DNA of 64,000 nucleotides, from contig CM038708.1 of NCBI GenBank assembly GCA_021613375.1, positions 27,495,018-27,559,017 on the forward strand. Reading direction: 5' to 3'. The position numbers and the translations under genes are program-made. Below the pieces are notes generated by a model. The model made no database searches. It was not told the origin of the DNA and worked only from the letters and a program-made list of their open reading frames with translations. The number at the start of each line of letters is the position of its first letter. Positions within the stretch are counted from its first letter, which is position 1. Source of the DNA: Megaleporinus macrocephalus. Lineage: Eukaryota; Chordata; Actinopteri; Characiformes; Anostomidae. Positions 24,081 to 36,679 of the stretch are shown piece after piece.

Positions 24081-24824
24081 GTAGCACACACAATAACATG
24101 TCACTACCATGTCAGTGTCAATGCAATGTCCAGAATGATCCACCACCCCAATAACACCTGCTCAGTGGTGGTCCTGTGCGGGTCTTGACAATTGTTGAAA
24201 AGAGATGCTAACAAACTAAGCTATTATATATATTATATAAGTTATTCAGTTTTTTAAAGACACAAAAAGGATGGGAATGAAATCTAACAGAAATTTTCAT
24301 GGAAGCTTCAAGTAAATATAATATTTTTATATATTTTTTCCTTCAGTATTTTTAGTATTTTCTGTATTCTTCAGTGCCGCATTCCTTTGACTCGCTTTCA
24401 GTTTTCCAAAGAAATCTGCAGGGACATTTTTCCGCATCCACAAAGTTCAGTTTTAGAACCTAAATACATTTTCTGCTTCTCACAATATCCGAGTATTGCC
24501 GAACACATTCATTGAAATTGAGGTCTGGACTCTGGGGTGGTCAGTACATAGTTCTGACAGCATCATTTTTGAGTTGTCTGCTCATAGTGGAAGGAGATGG
24601 TTTTGGTGGTCTACCAGGACTTGTATGGCTGTTAGGGATACCACTTCCTCTCTCCTTTAATAAGGTTTATTATTGAAAAAAAAAAAATTCCCTTTAAAAT
24701 GTTAACATCTAAACAATAGTGGGTGGTTTTGACTTTTGCACAGTACAGTAAATGGCACATGTACCTGTTTAAATGGACAGTGCCTGTAGATACAGGTTAT
24801 ACCTAATAAAGTGGCCAGTGAGTC
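24081..24824 (+). mobile_element. MITE-like dispersed repeat, copy 2, split by an insertion
   Basis: The left part has CTACCATGTCAGTGTCAATG and the right end has CCTAATAAAGTGGCCAGTGA. The left landmark is shared with copy 1 (8475-8970) and the right end is the reverse complement of copy 1's terminal motif, as expected for inverted termini. The interior is interrupted by the Tc1-like fragment at about 24236-24750. Confidence 0.65.
24236..24750 (-). pseudogene. Nested Tc1-like fragment
   Basis: On the minus strand, 24510-24545 reads P-P-Q-S-P-D-L-N-F-N-E, the degraded third catalytic block (consensus P-Q-S-P-D-L-N-P-I-E) of Tc1 transposases, followed by stops. At the right edge, GACTTTTGCACAGTAC (24731-24746) matches the terminal inverted repeat of a widespread Tc1-like family ending at TA. 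The left terminus is unclear. Non-functional. Confidence 0.65.
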
Positions 24825-27072
24825 TACTCTATTACATATTCAGTTACATTTCGTACATGTTCCTTTAGTGAATGAAAGATTTCCACAGTGCATAGCGCAC
24901 TTTGTGGGATACCTATTGGCAAACTGTAGTGACCACAGGCAGCCTCCTGAAATGAAATGAATGTCTCAGTTCTCCTACGCCAGAGATTCTCGCTTCTACC
25001 AGCAGATGGAAACACACTTTCTTAAAGATGAGGCTCGTAGATGAGGGAACGTTTTAGAGATCTCTAGAACAAGATAGAGTGACAATGGATGATGACTTCT
25101 ATTAAAATCTGGCTAAATTAAACCACATTACAACTCATATAAATCAGTTTCTTCTGAAATCTTCACAAAAGCCAAGTTGTGATTATGAAACAAATCAGAT
25201 CACTCAGAAGCACGATTAATGGGGGCGAATAGGCATCAGTTAGCTAACACCATGATCCGTCCCACTTAAAAATACCCTTTTGATTAGATCCTATTGTGTG
25301 GGGAGATTTTGCAGAACACTTTGCGAGTCACTCGGAGTGCAGCGCAGTAGTTAAATGTAATCCTCTGTTTGAAAAGATCAGTCAAAGTGGATTGGTAGTG
25401 TTGAAATTGTGGCAACTTCAACAAAGGGGTATGAACCGTAGTGTGTCTTTCAGCTGTTAAATCTGTTGAGTGGAAACTGGGCTTTAACTAACAGGCGCTG
25501 GTGAGAGTTTAAACTGTAATGAGCTGTACGATCATGACAGCCTCTGTTCTAAATCTCCATCATGTGTGCTTCACTCACGCCTGCTTTGCGTCTGTTTAGC
25601 ACAAAAATAAAACAATGAAAACATTTCACACCAAATGAAGCGCGTCAGCACAAAACCAACTTGTCCCTCTGAACTTCCTTCACAATCTGGCAAAGGCATA
25701 AGGGAGCGAGCGAGGGGAGAAGTTTAAGAAGGCATGGTGGCAAAGCCCATTGTGTGTGCACATGCTCAAACCGCTCCCATAAACTTTAACTCTGTTGTTC
25801 TCAGTTCTGTTATCCTTTTATCATTAACTTCTACACTAAACAGCTAAACCTTGATACTAAAAAAACAAACTATGCTGTGTTTACATTTTAGCTTTATTTG
25901 ACATAAAAGGCACCAGACAATGCTTGCCAATATGCTAATATGTCACATGGCTGGTTTTTATTTAAGGTCAGAAATCACATTTGCAAACTTATGCCAAATA
26001 TATTGGATCAGCCAAGAAGTTAGTGGTATAAGGCAATGTCTAAACACTTGCAATATCAAGTTGTGCGATACTGTATTGATTCTCATAAGTACAGTATTGA
26101 TTTTTAATGAATAGCTTACATGCAAAGATTTGTGGCAGACAGTGGACACTTTTGTGTTTGTGTAAATAGTAGAGATGTAATCTTTCCTCAGCCATTAGAC
26201 TCCTCCACTCCAACATAAACACGTAGCGTAACTGTATGTTCACACTAGCTGGCAACTAGTTGCTAATGGACCCTGTAGTTTGTCTTGTCGTGTGGTCTGT
26301 CTAACTATTGACATAATAATGTAAAATGTACTGTATATGTATATGGGTATGTACTATATATGTATATATGCCATACAAAAATATAAATTGCTGCTATAAG
26401 TTTACAAATTCAAATGTTTCTCTTCAATATTTTGAGTAAAACTATTAGGATTAGTAACAAAGTGCTGACAAGAACACAAGGATCTGAGGTCCAAGAACTT
26501 TGCTTGAGACTGTCAGTTGGATTGCCACTTCACCCCATCATAGATAACTTGCTTTAAAATTACTGCCTGTTGATGAGTGCTGGCTAAAAACCGCATACCT
26601 CTCTGGGCAGTGACCGGACGCCTGACACTTTGTTACTTGCTATTGTCACTGTTCGGTAAAAGTGCACCGCTAGTGTTGGCATTAGCAAACCTATGCAAAT
26701 GTGTTTTTTGTACTATGACAGTTTTCCTAAGTTATGATTTAAAATATATCATCTTGATTGCAGTATTGCCATGTATTGCAAATGAATACTATTTGAATCC
26801 CTGTATCATCAAGTCAGGTGATTTTTATTGTCATTCCTTAATATGGCTTGTATACTTGGGAATGAAATGTTGTTCGTCAGGCCTTATGATGCAACACACA
26901 ATAGCAGCAGCACAACGACAGGACCACACAGAGTGTAGATACACTGCAATGTAAAACACACAGTTAGTACACTAGACATTGGAATTGGTATTTTTGGCAA
27001 CGGGTAGTGATAAGGAAGTAGTGAAAACATTGTCAACTTTAAACTGTCCAGTAAAGTAGGGACTCAATCAAG
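24825..27072. other. Intronic, nothing recognised
   Basis: The 125-codon frame at 26577-26954 is hydrophobic in parts but has no family resemblance and no splice context. A short AT-rich TATATGTATA region lies at about 26330-26370. Confidence 0.5.
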
Positions 27073-27522
27073 TTAGGAAATAAAGTGCAGCTGTTCAGTA
27101 ATGATAAAGGGGTATATGAACAGTCTATGGTGGGTTTTTGGACAGTCCGATGGCAGGAGAGTGAAAAGTCCTTGATGGGTAGAACCTTGCAGATTCACCG
27201 CTTCTGATAAGGGGTGTTGATTCAGGGTAAAGACACCCGCTGTAGGGTCCCTGCGGTCTGAGATGGTGGAGTTTCTGTACCAAACAGTAAGAGAAGTCAT
27301 CAGGACACTCTCTATTGTGCCCCTGTTGAATGTAGTGAGGATGAAGAAGGGGAGGTTTGCTCTGTTCATCCTGCACAGGAATTGAAGTTGCTGTTGTTTT
27401 TTATTTTTGCCTGGGCAGGTTAAGTTGATGGTCAAGGTCAAGGTTAGGTTCTTAGTGATGTGCACACCAAGGGTAGATTTGCACAGATGAGCCGTTAATG
27501 TACAGTTGAGTCTAATCTCCAC
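27073..27522 (-). pseudogene. 3' fragment of a LINE reverse transcriptase ORF
   Basis: The minus-strand frame contains L-G-V-H-I-T-K-N-L-T, then F-L-C-R-M-N-R-A-N-L, I-L-T-T-F-N-R-G-T-I-E-S-V-L and L-T-V-W-Y-R-N-S. This is the conserved C-terminal text after the reverse transcriptase domain of fish L2/Rex-type non-LTR elements (consensus F-Y-R-x-x-I-E-S-V-L, S-x-x-x-V-W-Y). Downstream text near L-F-T-L-L-P-S is also typical. Only the C-terminal part is present; 5' truncation is usual for LINEs. Confidence 0.75.
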
Positions 27523-28570
27523 CTTGAGTGCTCCTTAAGTCGACAATCACTTATTTATAAAAAATAGAGATATATATGCTACATACTGTATCACCAGGTT
27601 CTCACCAGCACAGACTTTGGAGTCTGTAGGGCTAACGTTGCTAACAAACACTAGACATCAATACGTCCCCAGAACGTCTCTCAACCAGCTCTGTCCACAT
27701 CCAGGTTTAGATTAAGTTAATGCAGACTTGTCAAAGTGGTTTAAGACACAATTTAAACTGTAAAAATGGGCAAAACTGCACAGCATACTTAAACACTGCG
27801 GGCAGATGTTTAGATAAAGGGTGAGAATCCCGCAAAATCTGACTCCCCTTTATAGACATAATTTATAGACATAATCACATTTACATTTTATGTTGTTTCA
27901 GTTCGTAAATATATCTCTTTATTTCAGAAATTCAAGATTAACAGTCGTGCAGACAAAATCAGGATTCGACACAAAGTTTTGTTTATTTTCATAGTTCACC
28001 GTGAGTCCCTCTGAGTCCTAAATCAAGGCTCCTCGACCTTCATCGAGACCTGCAGGTGTTTGGAGTAGACAGAGAAGTTTTGGGGATGTATGTACAGATT
28101 TCTATGTTTGAGGCTGATTCACATAGAATTCAGAGAATACAGCCTTTCACATCCCTTTAATGTCTACTTCATCATAGTGGTTTCCTCTGTCACCAAGTAG
28201 AACCTTGAGGAAGAGAGGACGAAAGCAAGAGAAAGACAAAGGCAGCTAGAGAGTGAGAGAGCGATAGATTTGAAAAGGCGTCCTGAGCAGCTGTTTGTTT
28301 GTATGGATCCCATACTGTGAGAACAAGCCGTTCACATCAGGATCTGTTAGCACTTCCACTGTGAGTGTTTGTCACCAACTCATGTTAGTTCTAAATAAGG
28401 CTTTCTCTCCACACAGCCTTAATTGTTTCAGCATTTGTGCTGTTCTTGCCTCTGTTCGTTTTTCTTGTTCTCCACCCTGAGATCAGCATTCCGAGCGGAG
28501 GCCTGTTGTTTAATGGGACCTTTAATAAAAAATGCAGTCAGCCAGAAGGAGCACACGCTACTGGTACCCA
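27523..28570. other. Intronic, nothing recognised
   Basis: No repeat or exon could be supported. Confidence 0.5.
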
Positions 28571-28571
28571 A

Positions 28572-28609
<38 letters not shown>

Positions 28610-28912
28610 ATTCTTCCTCTCTCCTTGTGTCTCTAGCTATTTCTCTTTATTCTTCTTTTCCTCTCTTGTGCTCTACTTTTCTTTCTTTTCCCTACTCTTC
28701 TCTCTCTTTCCCAATCTCTTTCTCTCTGTGTATATATATCTTTCCTTCACTCTGTCTTTCCTTTACTGTCAGTACCCTTTTTCTTTCTCTCTCTCACTCT
28801 GTTTCTTAATCTCTTCACTCTGTTTCTGTCTGTTTCTCTATTTTCTGTCCTTCCTTTTTATCTTTTTTTCTACTCCCCCTTCTTTTATCCCTTTTTCCCT
28901 ACTCTTTCCCCA

Positions 28913-28994
<82 letters not shown>

Positions 28995-29005
28995 CCTCTC
29001 TCTCA
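28571..29005 (+). repeat. Polypyrimidine tract with two long (CT)n microsatellites
   Basis: (CT)n at about 28571-28612 and about 28917-29005, joined by roughly 300 bases that are also almost entirely C and T on the plus strand. The 190- and 128-codon frames over it (L-S-L-S-L-S-rich) are translated microsatellite, not genes. Homopurine-homopyrimidine mirror tracts of this length can form triplex DNA. Confidence 0.95.
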
Positions 29006-32000
29006 GTAACGCTTCAGAAACCTTGGCAGCTGACTGCAGGCCAGATAGGCTCGGGGAAAAGGACGAAAAGAATCAAGATGCTGAGAATGGGGTACATACT
29101 CTAGTGGAATTTCCCGCTATTTGTGTGGTTTTTCCGGAAAGAGGGTGTTGGTCATTGACGATCAGGAACGTCCCCTGGCAGCCGAAGTGTTCACATATTT
29201 GTAATCTTTCAGTATTGGCTTAGCGTCGTCCAGCCTTTGATGAGCCTCTTTCTGTCGTAGCTCACTTTCTCTTCCATAGAACGATTAATACCACACAAGC
29301 TAATGATGAGTAGTACAGGATCAGTGACTAGCCACCGTCTTTTTCTGGTTTGTTTTTCCCTCAGCAGGGATGGTGCATGAAGCTACTGAAAGTCAAAACC
29401 CTAATGTCAAACTCAAGAACAGGATCATTCACTTCCAATCCCCCAAGATGGAATTGGATGGCAGAGTTCCATCCCAAAATATCCCTCTCCACTGCCTCAA
29501 CCGGCCAAACCCTGTCAATCTAACAGTCACATGTTCCCTCCAGACCACTCCAAACGATTAGACAGGTAATTAATAAGCGTGTGGGCTTGAGCCCGCTGTG
29601 TGTGTTTTCTCCCAGTGAGGCAGGCGTGGAATTACCGAGTGCTAGGTAAAGCTACACAGGCATCCAGCTACAGACCGGAGCCAGCTGCTACTGGTTAGCC
29701 GCCAGCTAGCCGGCGTACGACAGAGGAGGAAGGACGCCTGCTAGTGCGTGTGAGTGAAATAAGAGAGCGAGTGGGAGAGAGGGAAAGGAGCGTATGTCAA
29801 TTACAGTACAGAGGCCTGTGATCAAAAGAACCCCGCAGTGTGTTTTCTGCAGCCTGCTGGTTAAGATCCAGTGGAGCAGTAAACAAATTACTCACTGTGA
29901 TTTTGGCAAATGCTACTATTTGACTTGAATGCATTGAAAGTTCGGCTACTTGATGCGTGAGGTCACCACCTTAAAGGCATGTTCGACGTGGACATGGACA
30001 TGGCTAATTATCTACCGTATATATAAGCTAGTTAACATTACCCTCGAGCCCAGACCCAATTTTGTTGGCTTTAATCAGGTTGTTAGGTTTCGAGCTACAT
30101 CACAGGCAGGCAGTCATACTTCTGAGGCTAATGTGTTATAAAGCTAATGAGTGACGCAATATACACTGTTTTGAACTTAAAGTGCTTTGCAGGATTGTGT
30201 GGGCTTTCCATTCACTTCTTTTTTGCAAATTTTAAAAACCGTTGGTGGAAAAGTCTGAAATTTGAACATATACCTAAATATCACAAAAGAAGTTTTTAGC
30301 TTGGGCGAAGTGGATGAATAGGTTTAGTGATAAAGACCGTGGGAAAAAATTGGTGATGGAAACTGACTTTTTACAGATGTGTTGACGTAGTTAATTAACA
30401 GAAGTCACGTGTCCTACCAGAACTGTTTGCGGTGGTGATGTTGGCTGACAGCAAAGTTGGAAACCAGTTTCAGCCCTCATTAATTTGGCCATTGCCTGCA
30501 TTTGGCCATTGCTCGGCATCTCTGAACAGTTAAGGCTTTAGCCATGTACAGCTGACAGAGGGCTATCAAAACTTCTCTACCAAGAACTAATAAAGGTTTT
30601 AATCCATCCATTGAATACATTGTGCTTGCTGAGTGAGATGCCTGCAAGTCGCAAGTGCATCACATAATCTTTAGGATTGTGCATAACCACAGTTGATTGA
30701 AACACTGATTAAATGTGCATTTTCTTTAGAGATTTTTTAGAAATTTGCTAAATCATTTTGGAGATGTTTGAATAAAAACCCGGGTGCCCAAAGAAAAACA
30801 TGCATCTCCATTTTTACAGATTTTAATTTTTTATATCATTTTTTATATCACAACGGCTGCCACGTTTATATCTTGTAATATGAAGTGTATAGTTTCATGA
30901 TGACTGGACCAATAGAAATGCTCCAAAATCACTTATAATAAAACCTCTTTACTTTACTTACGTTGACTAGCCACATCAGCAGCATGACCGCCTGTGACAC
31001 AGTAAGTTGCCCACAAAGAAACTCTACATAAATGATGGTGGGGGAGATGCTTTGTTGCCCTCCTTTGCCCCATACATTTGCACGTCCTCTTCCCTTGGGT
31101 TATGGAATGGAAAGAGACGGAAGGATAGCATGACACAACAAATGTCATGATGAGAGATCAGCCTGAGGACTGGAAGTCATAAAAGACATTCAAGTGAATG
31201 AAAGCGAGAGAGAGCGCGGAAGAAGGTAGAGAAAGGAATGCCTTTCTTAACTATCAGGTCGGCTGTTTGTCGCTCTGTTGCTCGAATCTTGGCTGCATTC
31301 CCTGGGTAGTAGGCTGGAATCTGAGGGAAAAGGGGGGAGAAATCTCACCCTCGCTGCTTTACCACAGACGATGCTTCCAGGCACATGCAGCGGTTCTTAT
31401 AGCCACAACACATGTGGCTGCTTCCCAGTTCGCTCAAAGAATGTCCCTCCAGTTTGAAATGTCACAGTGCCGCTGAAAGGTTGCCGTTTGAACTTGTGGT
31501 GGAAACGCTATACGGTTGTAAGGTTTTTATATTGTCTGCATGGTTAATAGACAGCTTTAACAGCAAAAGCCACATCTCGGAATTGCCAGCTATGGGGATT
31601 CGTTGTCAGTTGTTCAGTCAGACTGTCGTTGTCAGTTGTTTTGTCATTAGAATTTTTTACAGATGGAAATGAGGTTGAAGCAATCAATGAAAAACCTGAT
31701 GGATTGGACAGAAAGTGACCCCAATGTACAATGACTTCACATAGGAGCCCTGCCTCCTACATATGATGAACTGTAATGAACTGACAAGATGAAATGAAAC
31801 ACAAGTAACAGTAAACCAAACTTCTAAGCAGTGCCATTAAAGAACCAAACTTTAAAAGATTTTTAGAGAAGCAACTTTTGTAATTTTAATATCAGATGAT
31901 GCGTGAAGTTGTGTCATATTAGCTTTGTTTCACTCTCTGTGTGGCCCAGATCTTTGAGTTGGTTGCTTCTTCACCCACGTAGTGATGTGGCCTGTGAAAG

Positions 32001-32498
32001 ACTCCTCTGTTTTCCAGCAGACACAAAACCATCCCTCCTTCAAGCCCCCACTGCTTTTAATCCAAAGGGGCTTCCTTGTGTTACTCATTCCCACAAGAGG
32101 CTGTCCTCACTGGGTAAGCAAGTGTCAGTTGGTGGGTGCTGGCTTCTGAGGCGTCACAAAAAGGAGACCCTTAACCCCCACAGGGCACATCTGTGGGAAA
32201 GTCCAGACACTGAGCTGCAATGTTCTGGTCACTACGAATATGAGGCTCTTTTGACATTGAGCCTAAAGGACTTCAAATGACCCTGTGATTTATGCAGTCC
32301 TAATTTTGCTTCAAAGGCAGCACATTGTAAAAAAGAGAGATTTGCTTGTTGATGTCATTCTGCTGTGATGCTTGATCATTGGTTTATTCATTTGGGCCAC
32401 AAATTACGTACATGTTAACATGGATATAGTTTGTTAAAGAATCATATGAAATGTTTAAAACATGACATTATTTGTATGTGATAGACTTCAGCTTAAGC

Positions 32499-32518
32499 AT
32501 ATATATATATATATATAT
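32499..32518. repeat. (AT)n microsatellite
   Basis: Uninterrupted AT dinucleotides, about ten units. Confidence 0.95.
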
Positions 32519-33378
32519 GCTGAACATCTTAATAGCAATAAATGCTATACATGCTTTCCCTTCACATTTTCAAGGTGAACATTTAATTATTTCCAGTAAT
32601 AAGCACGTACATATTTAAAGATTCCTTTGCACTGGTGCCAAATACATCCTCATTAGAGCTCCTGAAACTGACTGGCTGTGTCCTCCAGCTGTGTTAAATT
32701 GAAATTAATTATTTATCCAGCATATTAATGTTCACATAGTTTCAAGGATTCATTACACTGGGTAAGTTTTTTTTTGGAAAATGTATTTTCTACATTTTGT
32801 GGATTTTCAGTAGTAATTGCGATGGTTTCATATACAATGATGCTGGATTACATTAGAACCGAGGCAAGCAAAATGCTTGTTTCTGTAAAATGTTCCTCAT
32901 TAAACAGTAAGTTGAGACTGTGGTAATATATTTGGTATACACACATGTAGGGGTGGACAATATAGCAATATTTTAGTGTTCTCATGAACATATCCGACCA
33001 TATCATGGATATTGTCAGTACACCAATTGCAGGCTTAACAGGCTAACATCTCCATTAGTCCACAGTCAAGTATTTCTATAAGTAAAACTGCACTAAAGTA
33101 TGTGTCACTTAAATGTCTTACACAATATCAATGGCTATTTAGATTGGGTCTTAAATAGCATGAAACCCAGACTGAATCCTAAATAGCTCTCTCATAATTA
33201 TATACATGATATTTATGTTTAATTTGATTTAGTATGTGAAACAAGAACACAAAGTGTCACTCATATAAAGCACCATTCTTATTAGGCATAACATTGTATT
33301 GTGTATTTTATTGTGATAATAACACGCCTCTAATCCTGTGTGTATCCTTTATCTGTGTCTAAAGAAACTCAGGAGAGA

Positions 33379-33398
33379 GTGTGTGTGTGTGTGTGTGT
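33379..33398 (+). repeat. (GT)n microsatellite
   Basis: About ten GT units following GGAGAGA. Confidence 0.95.
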
Positions 33399-36300
33399 AT
33401 GTGTTCACTTGCATGTGCGGTATGGTCTGAAGTCCTCATTTTCTTGGATGACCAGCACATTACAGTCACTAACGCCTAAGGACAGAAATGTCCTGACACT
33501 TCAATCAGCAAATCCGTAACTGCATAATCCGCCAGACATGTCCATGAGTTTCGGCAGCCATATTGGAGTGGGTGCTCGGAGTTGGGCGCTCAAGGCCAAC
33601 AGACAGAGAGGAAACCTCACATCTAATTGTCAGCAGCCTACAAAAGACAAGATATTGCCATGGCTTGATGCAAAGTCTCCTCTGTGACCTTTAGCACTCT
33701 GCAAGGGGACTTCATTCATTTCTGTTTTCAAGAGTTGAACCTAAGCTCGGTGGCGGTTAGCCGAGTTACTGCGCTAACAGTAAAATATCATTTACAACCT
33801 GTAAAAAAATTTATTGATTTATTTCTTGCAGACCACTGCAAAATACTTGCTGCACAAAAAAATAACCAAATGTTCTAACATTGGGGTGGGGGATATAATA
33901 TTCTGACATAGATTTGATTTTTGTAGAAACGCAGCCATTGAGCTTTGCTGTTTGATCATGCTCTGTGTTGCAAGTAAAATATCATGTCTATGGAAAACTG
34001 TATATGGGCTCGGTGTAAGTTTAAACATCATCAGACCACAGCATCCAGTCCTAAACATCAGCAATCAACTTTGAGTCCCTGGGGAAAATCCTACCATTTC
34101 TTAGCAGGCTGAGCTAAGCTAAGCGGCTGTGGACACCACAGCTTTGGATGGTTAAGTTTGTGTGATATTAGCAATTCTGTCCTTTATTACTGGATTAATT
34201 ACAGTTCAATCTACCACAACCACAGAGTCTACAGAACCGAGCCAATGGTCGCTTAACTTGATGATTTCAAAGCTGAACAATTAACCATTTTTATATTAAA
34301 ATCGAAATTTAAGAGAGTGTAATTTTCAAATAGCAAGAGCTGCAATTTTGTTTTAAATTACAGCTCACAGTATCAAATTCATTCTCTTAAGTATTAATAG
34401 GGCAAATATAACCTAATAACTCAGAGCTTGTGCTGCCTGTAGATGAGTCACATCTAATCAGAGGCAATCAAACCCCAATATGTTGTGACATAACACCCAC
34501 AACTTACTAGCTGTCTGTCACACTTTCTTTCACGGGTTAAGCCTATATTCTGGAATTCTTGCCAAATAGAAAAACACACCTGAACCTCAATTTCTAGAAA
34601 ATAATTTTAGTTTAAATTGCGGTCACATTATTAGTCAGAAAAAATTCAGTTTTTTTCCCAAAATCACTAACTGTATGTGATCCTGTGTCCACTTCAGGGT
34701 TAGAAATCATCCCAAAATTACCAGCAGTTGTTTTAATTATTTATATTAGTTGTAGTGGAGGTAGTAATAGTGTCTCTGGTCGTACATCTGCTAAGGCTTA
34801 TGGACTCATTATCAGATGTGTTCACAGAAGTATCAGCAGATGGACTTGCAGCGATAAAAATAATAATAACTCAAATGCTTTTCTTATTGTTGTTGAAGTT
34901 TGATTGTTGTCAAATAATGGTAAAGCCACCTAAACCTGGTGTAGTTGTTAAGGACAGTTAATTTCTACATAACGATTTCTAATATAAGTAATTTCTACAT
35001 GGTTATCCACGAACAGGATGCTGTTACTGGCACGGGCCTAGTTGAAACAGTGACAGAATGTGTGACAAAGTTTCCTTTCATTACACGTGTTAAACATTTT
35101 AATCTTATATCATTATCAGATTAAAAATGTACTTTCCGTTACTCTTTATGTTAAACATTTACCACCTCAAAAAAGCTCTGATATTAATGTTATGTGTAAT
35201 ATATCTATTGTCAGTCTCAGAATTTATAGTGTTTATTTATTAATTTATAAATCTGCACTGCTCTTGATGAAATGATGAATACTTTGAGGTGGTTTTGTGT
35301 TTTGGCTTCAAACCCACCAGTAAATTCATTATTTCATCATGTTTCAAAGGTTGAGGTAGTACATGGCATGGTTCACCTGTCACCACCCCCACCTCTCTGG
35401 CTGTGGCTATGAAACATTGAGCTTCAACTCAGCCCTGACGTAACTTTCTCAGATGTACTTCTGCGAGTCGGGGTCGGGTATCAAAACAAGCGTCATGCTG
35501 GGCTGACATCCATCATGTAAGACAGTCGTGTTAGTTTTGGTTCGATCGTTTGTGTTTTGAGCAGTTGTGGCCAGAGTCCGTGTTCACACGAGACGTTTCT
35601 AACGGATGAAACGCTGTAAATGGGAAGTCCAGACATAGCTCAGGATTCTCCTTCAACTATTTCAAATATGAACTCAAACCACTGCATCTGAAGACATGCT
35701 CAAGAATTTGACATGAAATTGTGCGTTACCGAAGTGGCTGAAAGTGTATTTCTTCCACATTTACCCAACAATAAAGAACCAATCAATCACGCATTTAGTT
35801 CGCTTTGTGGTTTCAAACAAGCAACATCAAGATAATGATGGCTTTCAAACACTTAATCAATCAATCCCTTGAACATGTTGGCCTTCAGATACTCAACATG
35901 CAAATCCTAATTTCTTTTCTCAATGCAAGTCCAAGATTTCATCAAGAGACTTAATAGGCCTAACTGCATTTAGCTCAATGTGCAGTGTTCTACTTATAAT
36001 AAACATCATCAGTGCAACAAGAGGATATAGCTTAACGCAGTTAACCCACCTGAAGATACGTAAAGTAAATTCTCATGCACCCCAATACCAGGTGACACAA
36101 TTAGAGCCGAAAAAAAATATTAGTGCTGTTATTTTATGGCTACATATTGTGTACATCTTGCAATATACTAAAGACAAATTGTAGAATATTAATAAAGTGA
36201 CATGGTTAAAGACTGCCCTGTGATCTATTTTGACTACCATAATTTACTTTTGCTGGATTATGCTTTTTTGCAAATGTACATATAAATCTGTATATATATA

Positions 36301-36679
36301 TATATTGTTAGAAAGCTTTTAGACAGACACTGTTTGATGGCTGTCAGCACTGCTCTACCGAGAGCTTGTAATGTGCAGTAATAAAGACTGTCTCGTTTGT
36401 GCTTAAGTGTAGTTGATGTAAACGCTGATAAGGCTCTGCACATTAGAACATTTGTACATACAGTAGAACATTCTTAAATCTACAAAATGACTGAGCACTT
36501 TTTAGTAAATGTATCAGTGAAAGCGAGTGAACACCTATGTACCAAGCAGTACACCAATACAACAGTTGGCTTGTGACTTCTCCCATAATCCTTTAGCTCT
36601 TTCCGTATTTATACTTTTTTAGAATGTGTTTCTACAGTGAAACAGTTCTAACATAGTTTGTTATTCACCCTGCTATAAT

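Larger units (their letters stand above)
29010..36679. other. Intronic stretch with small microsatellites only
   Basis: Holds (AT)n at 32499-32518 and (GT)n at 33379-33398. At about 32948-33330 an AT-rich dispersed repeat beginning GGGGTGGACAATATAGCAAT resembles sequence at 58822 onward. The 125-codon frame at 31903-32280 has no recognisable domain. Confidence 0.5.

Noticed and set aside
26577..26954. 125-codon hydrophobic frame as an exon
   Set aside because: No recognisable family and no flanking splice sites that extend it.
28437..29009. 190-codon Ser/Leu-rich frame as a membrane protein
   Set aside because: It is translated (CT)n microsatellite.
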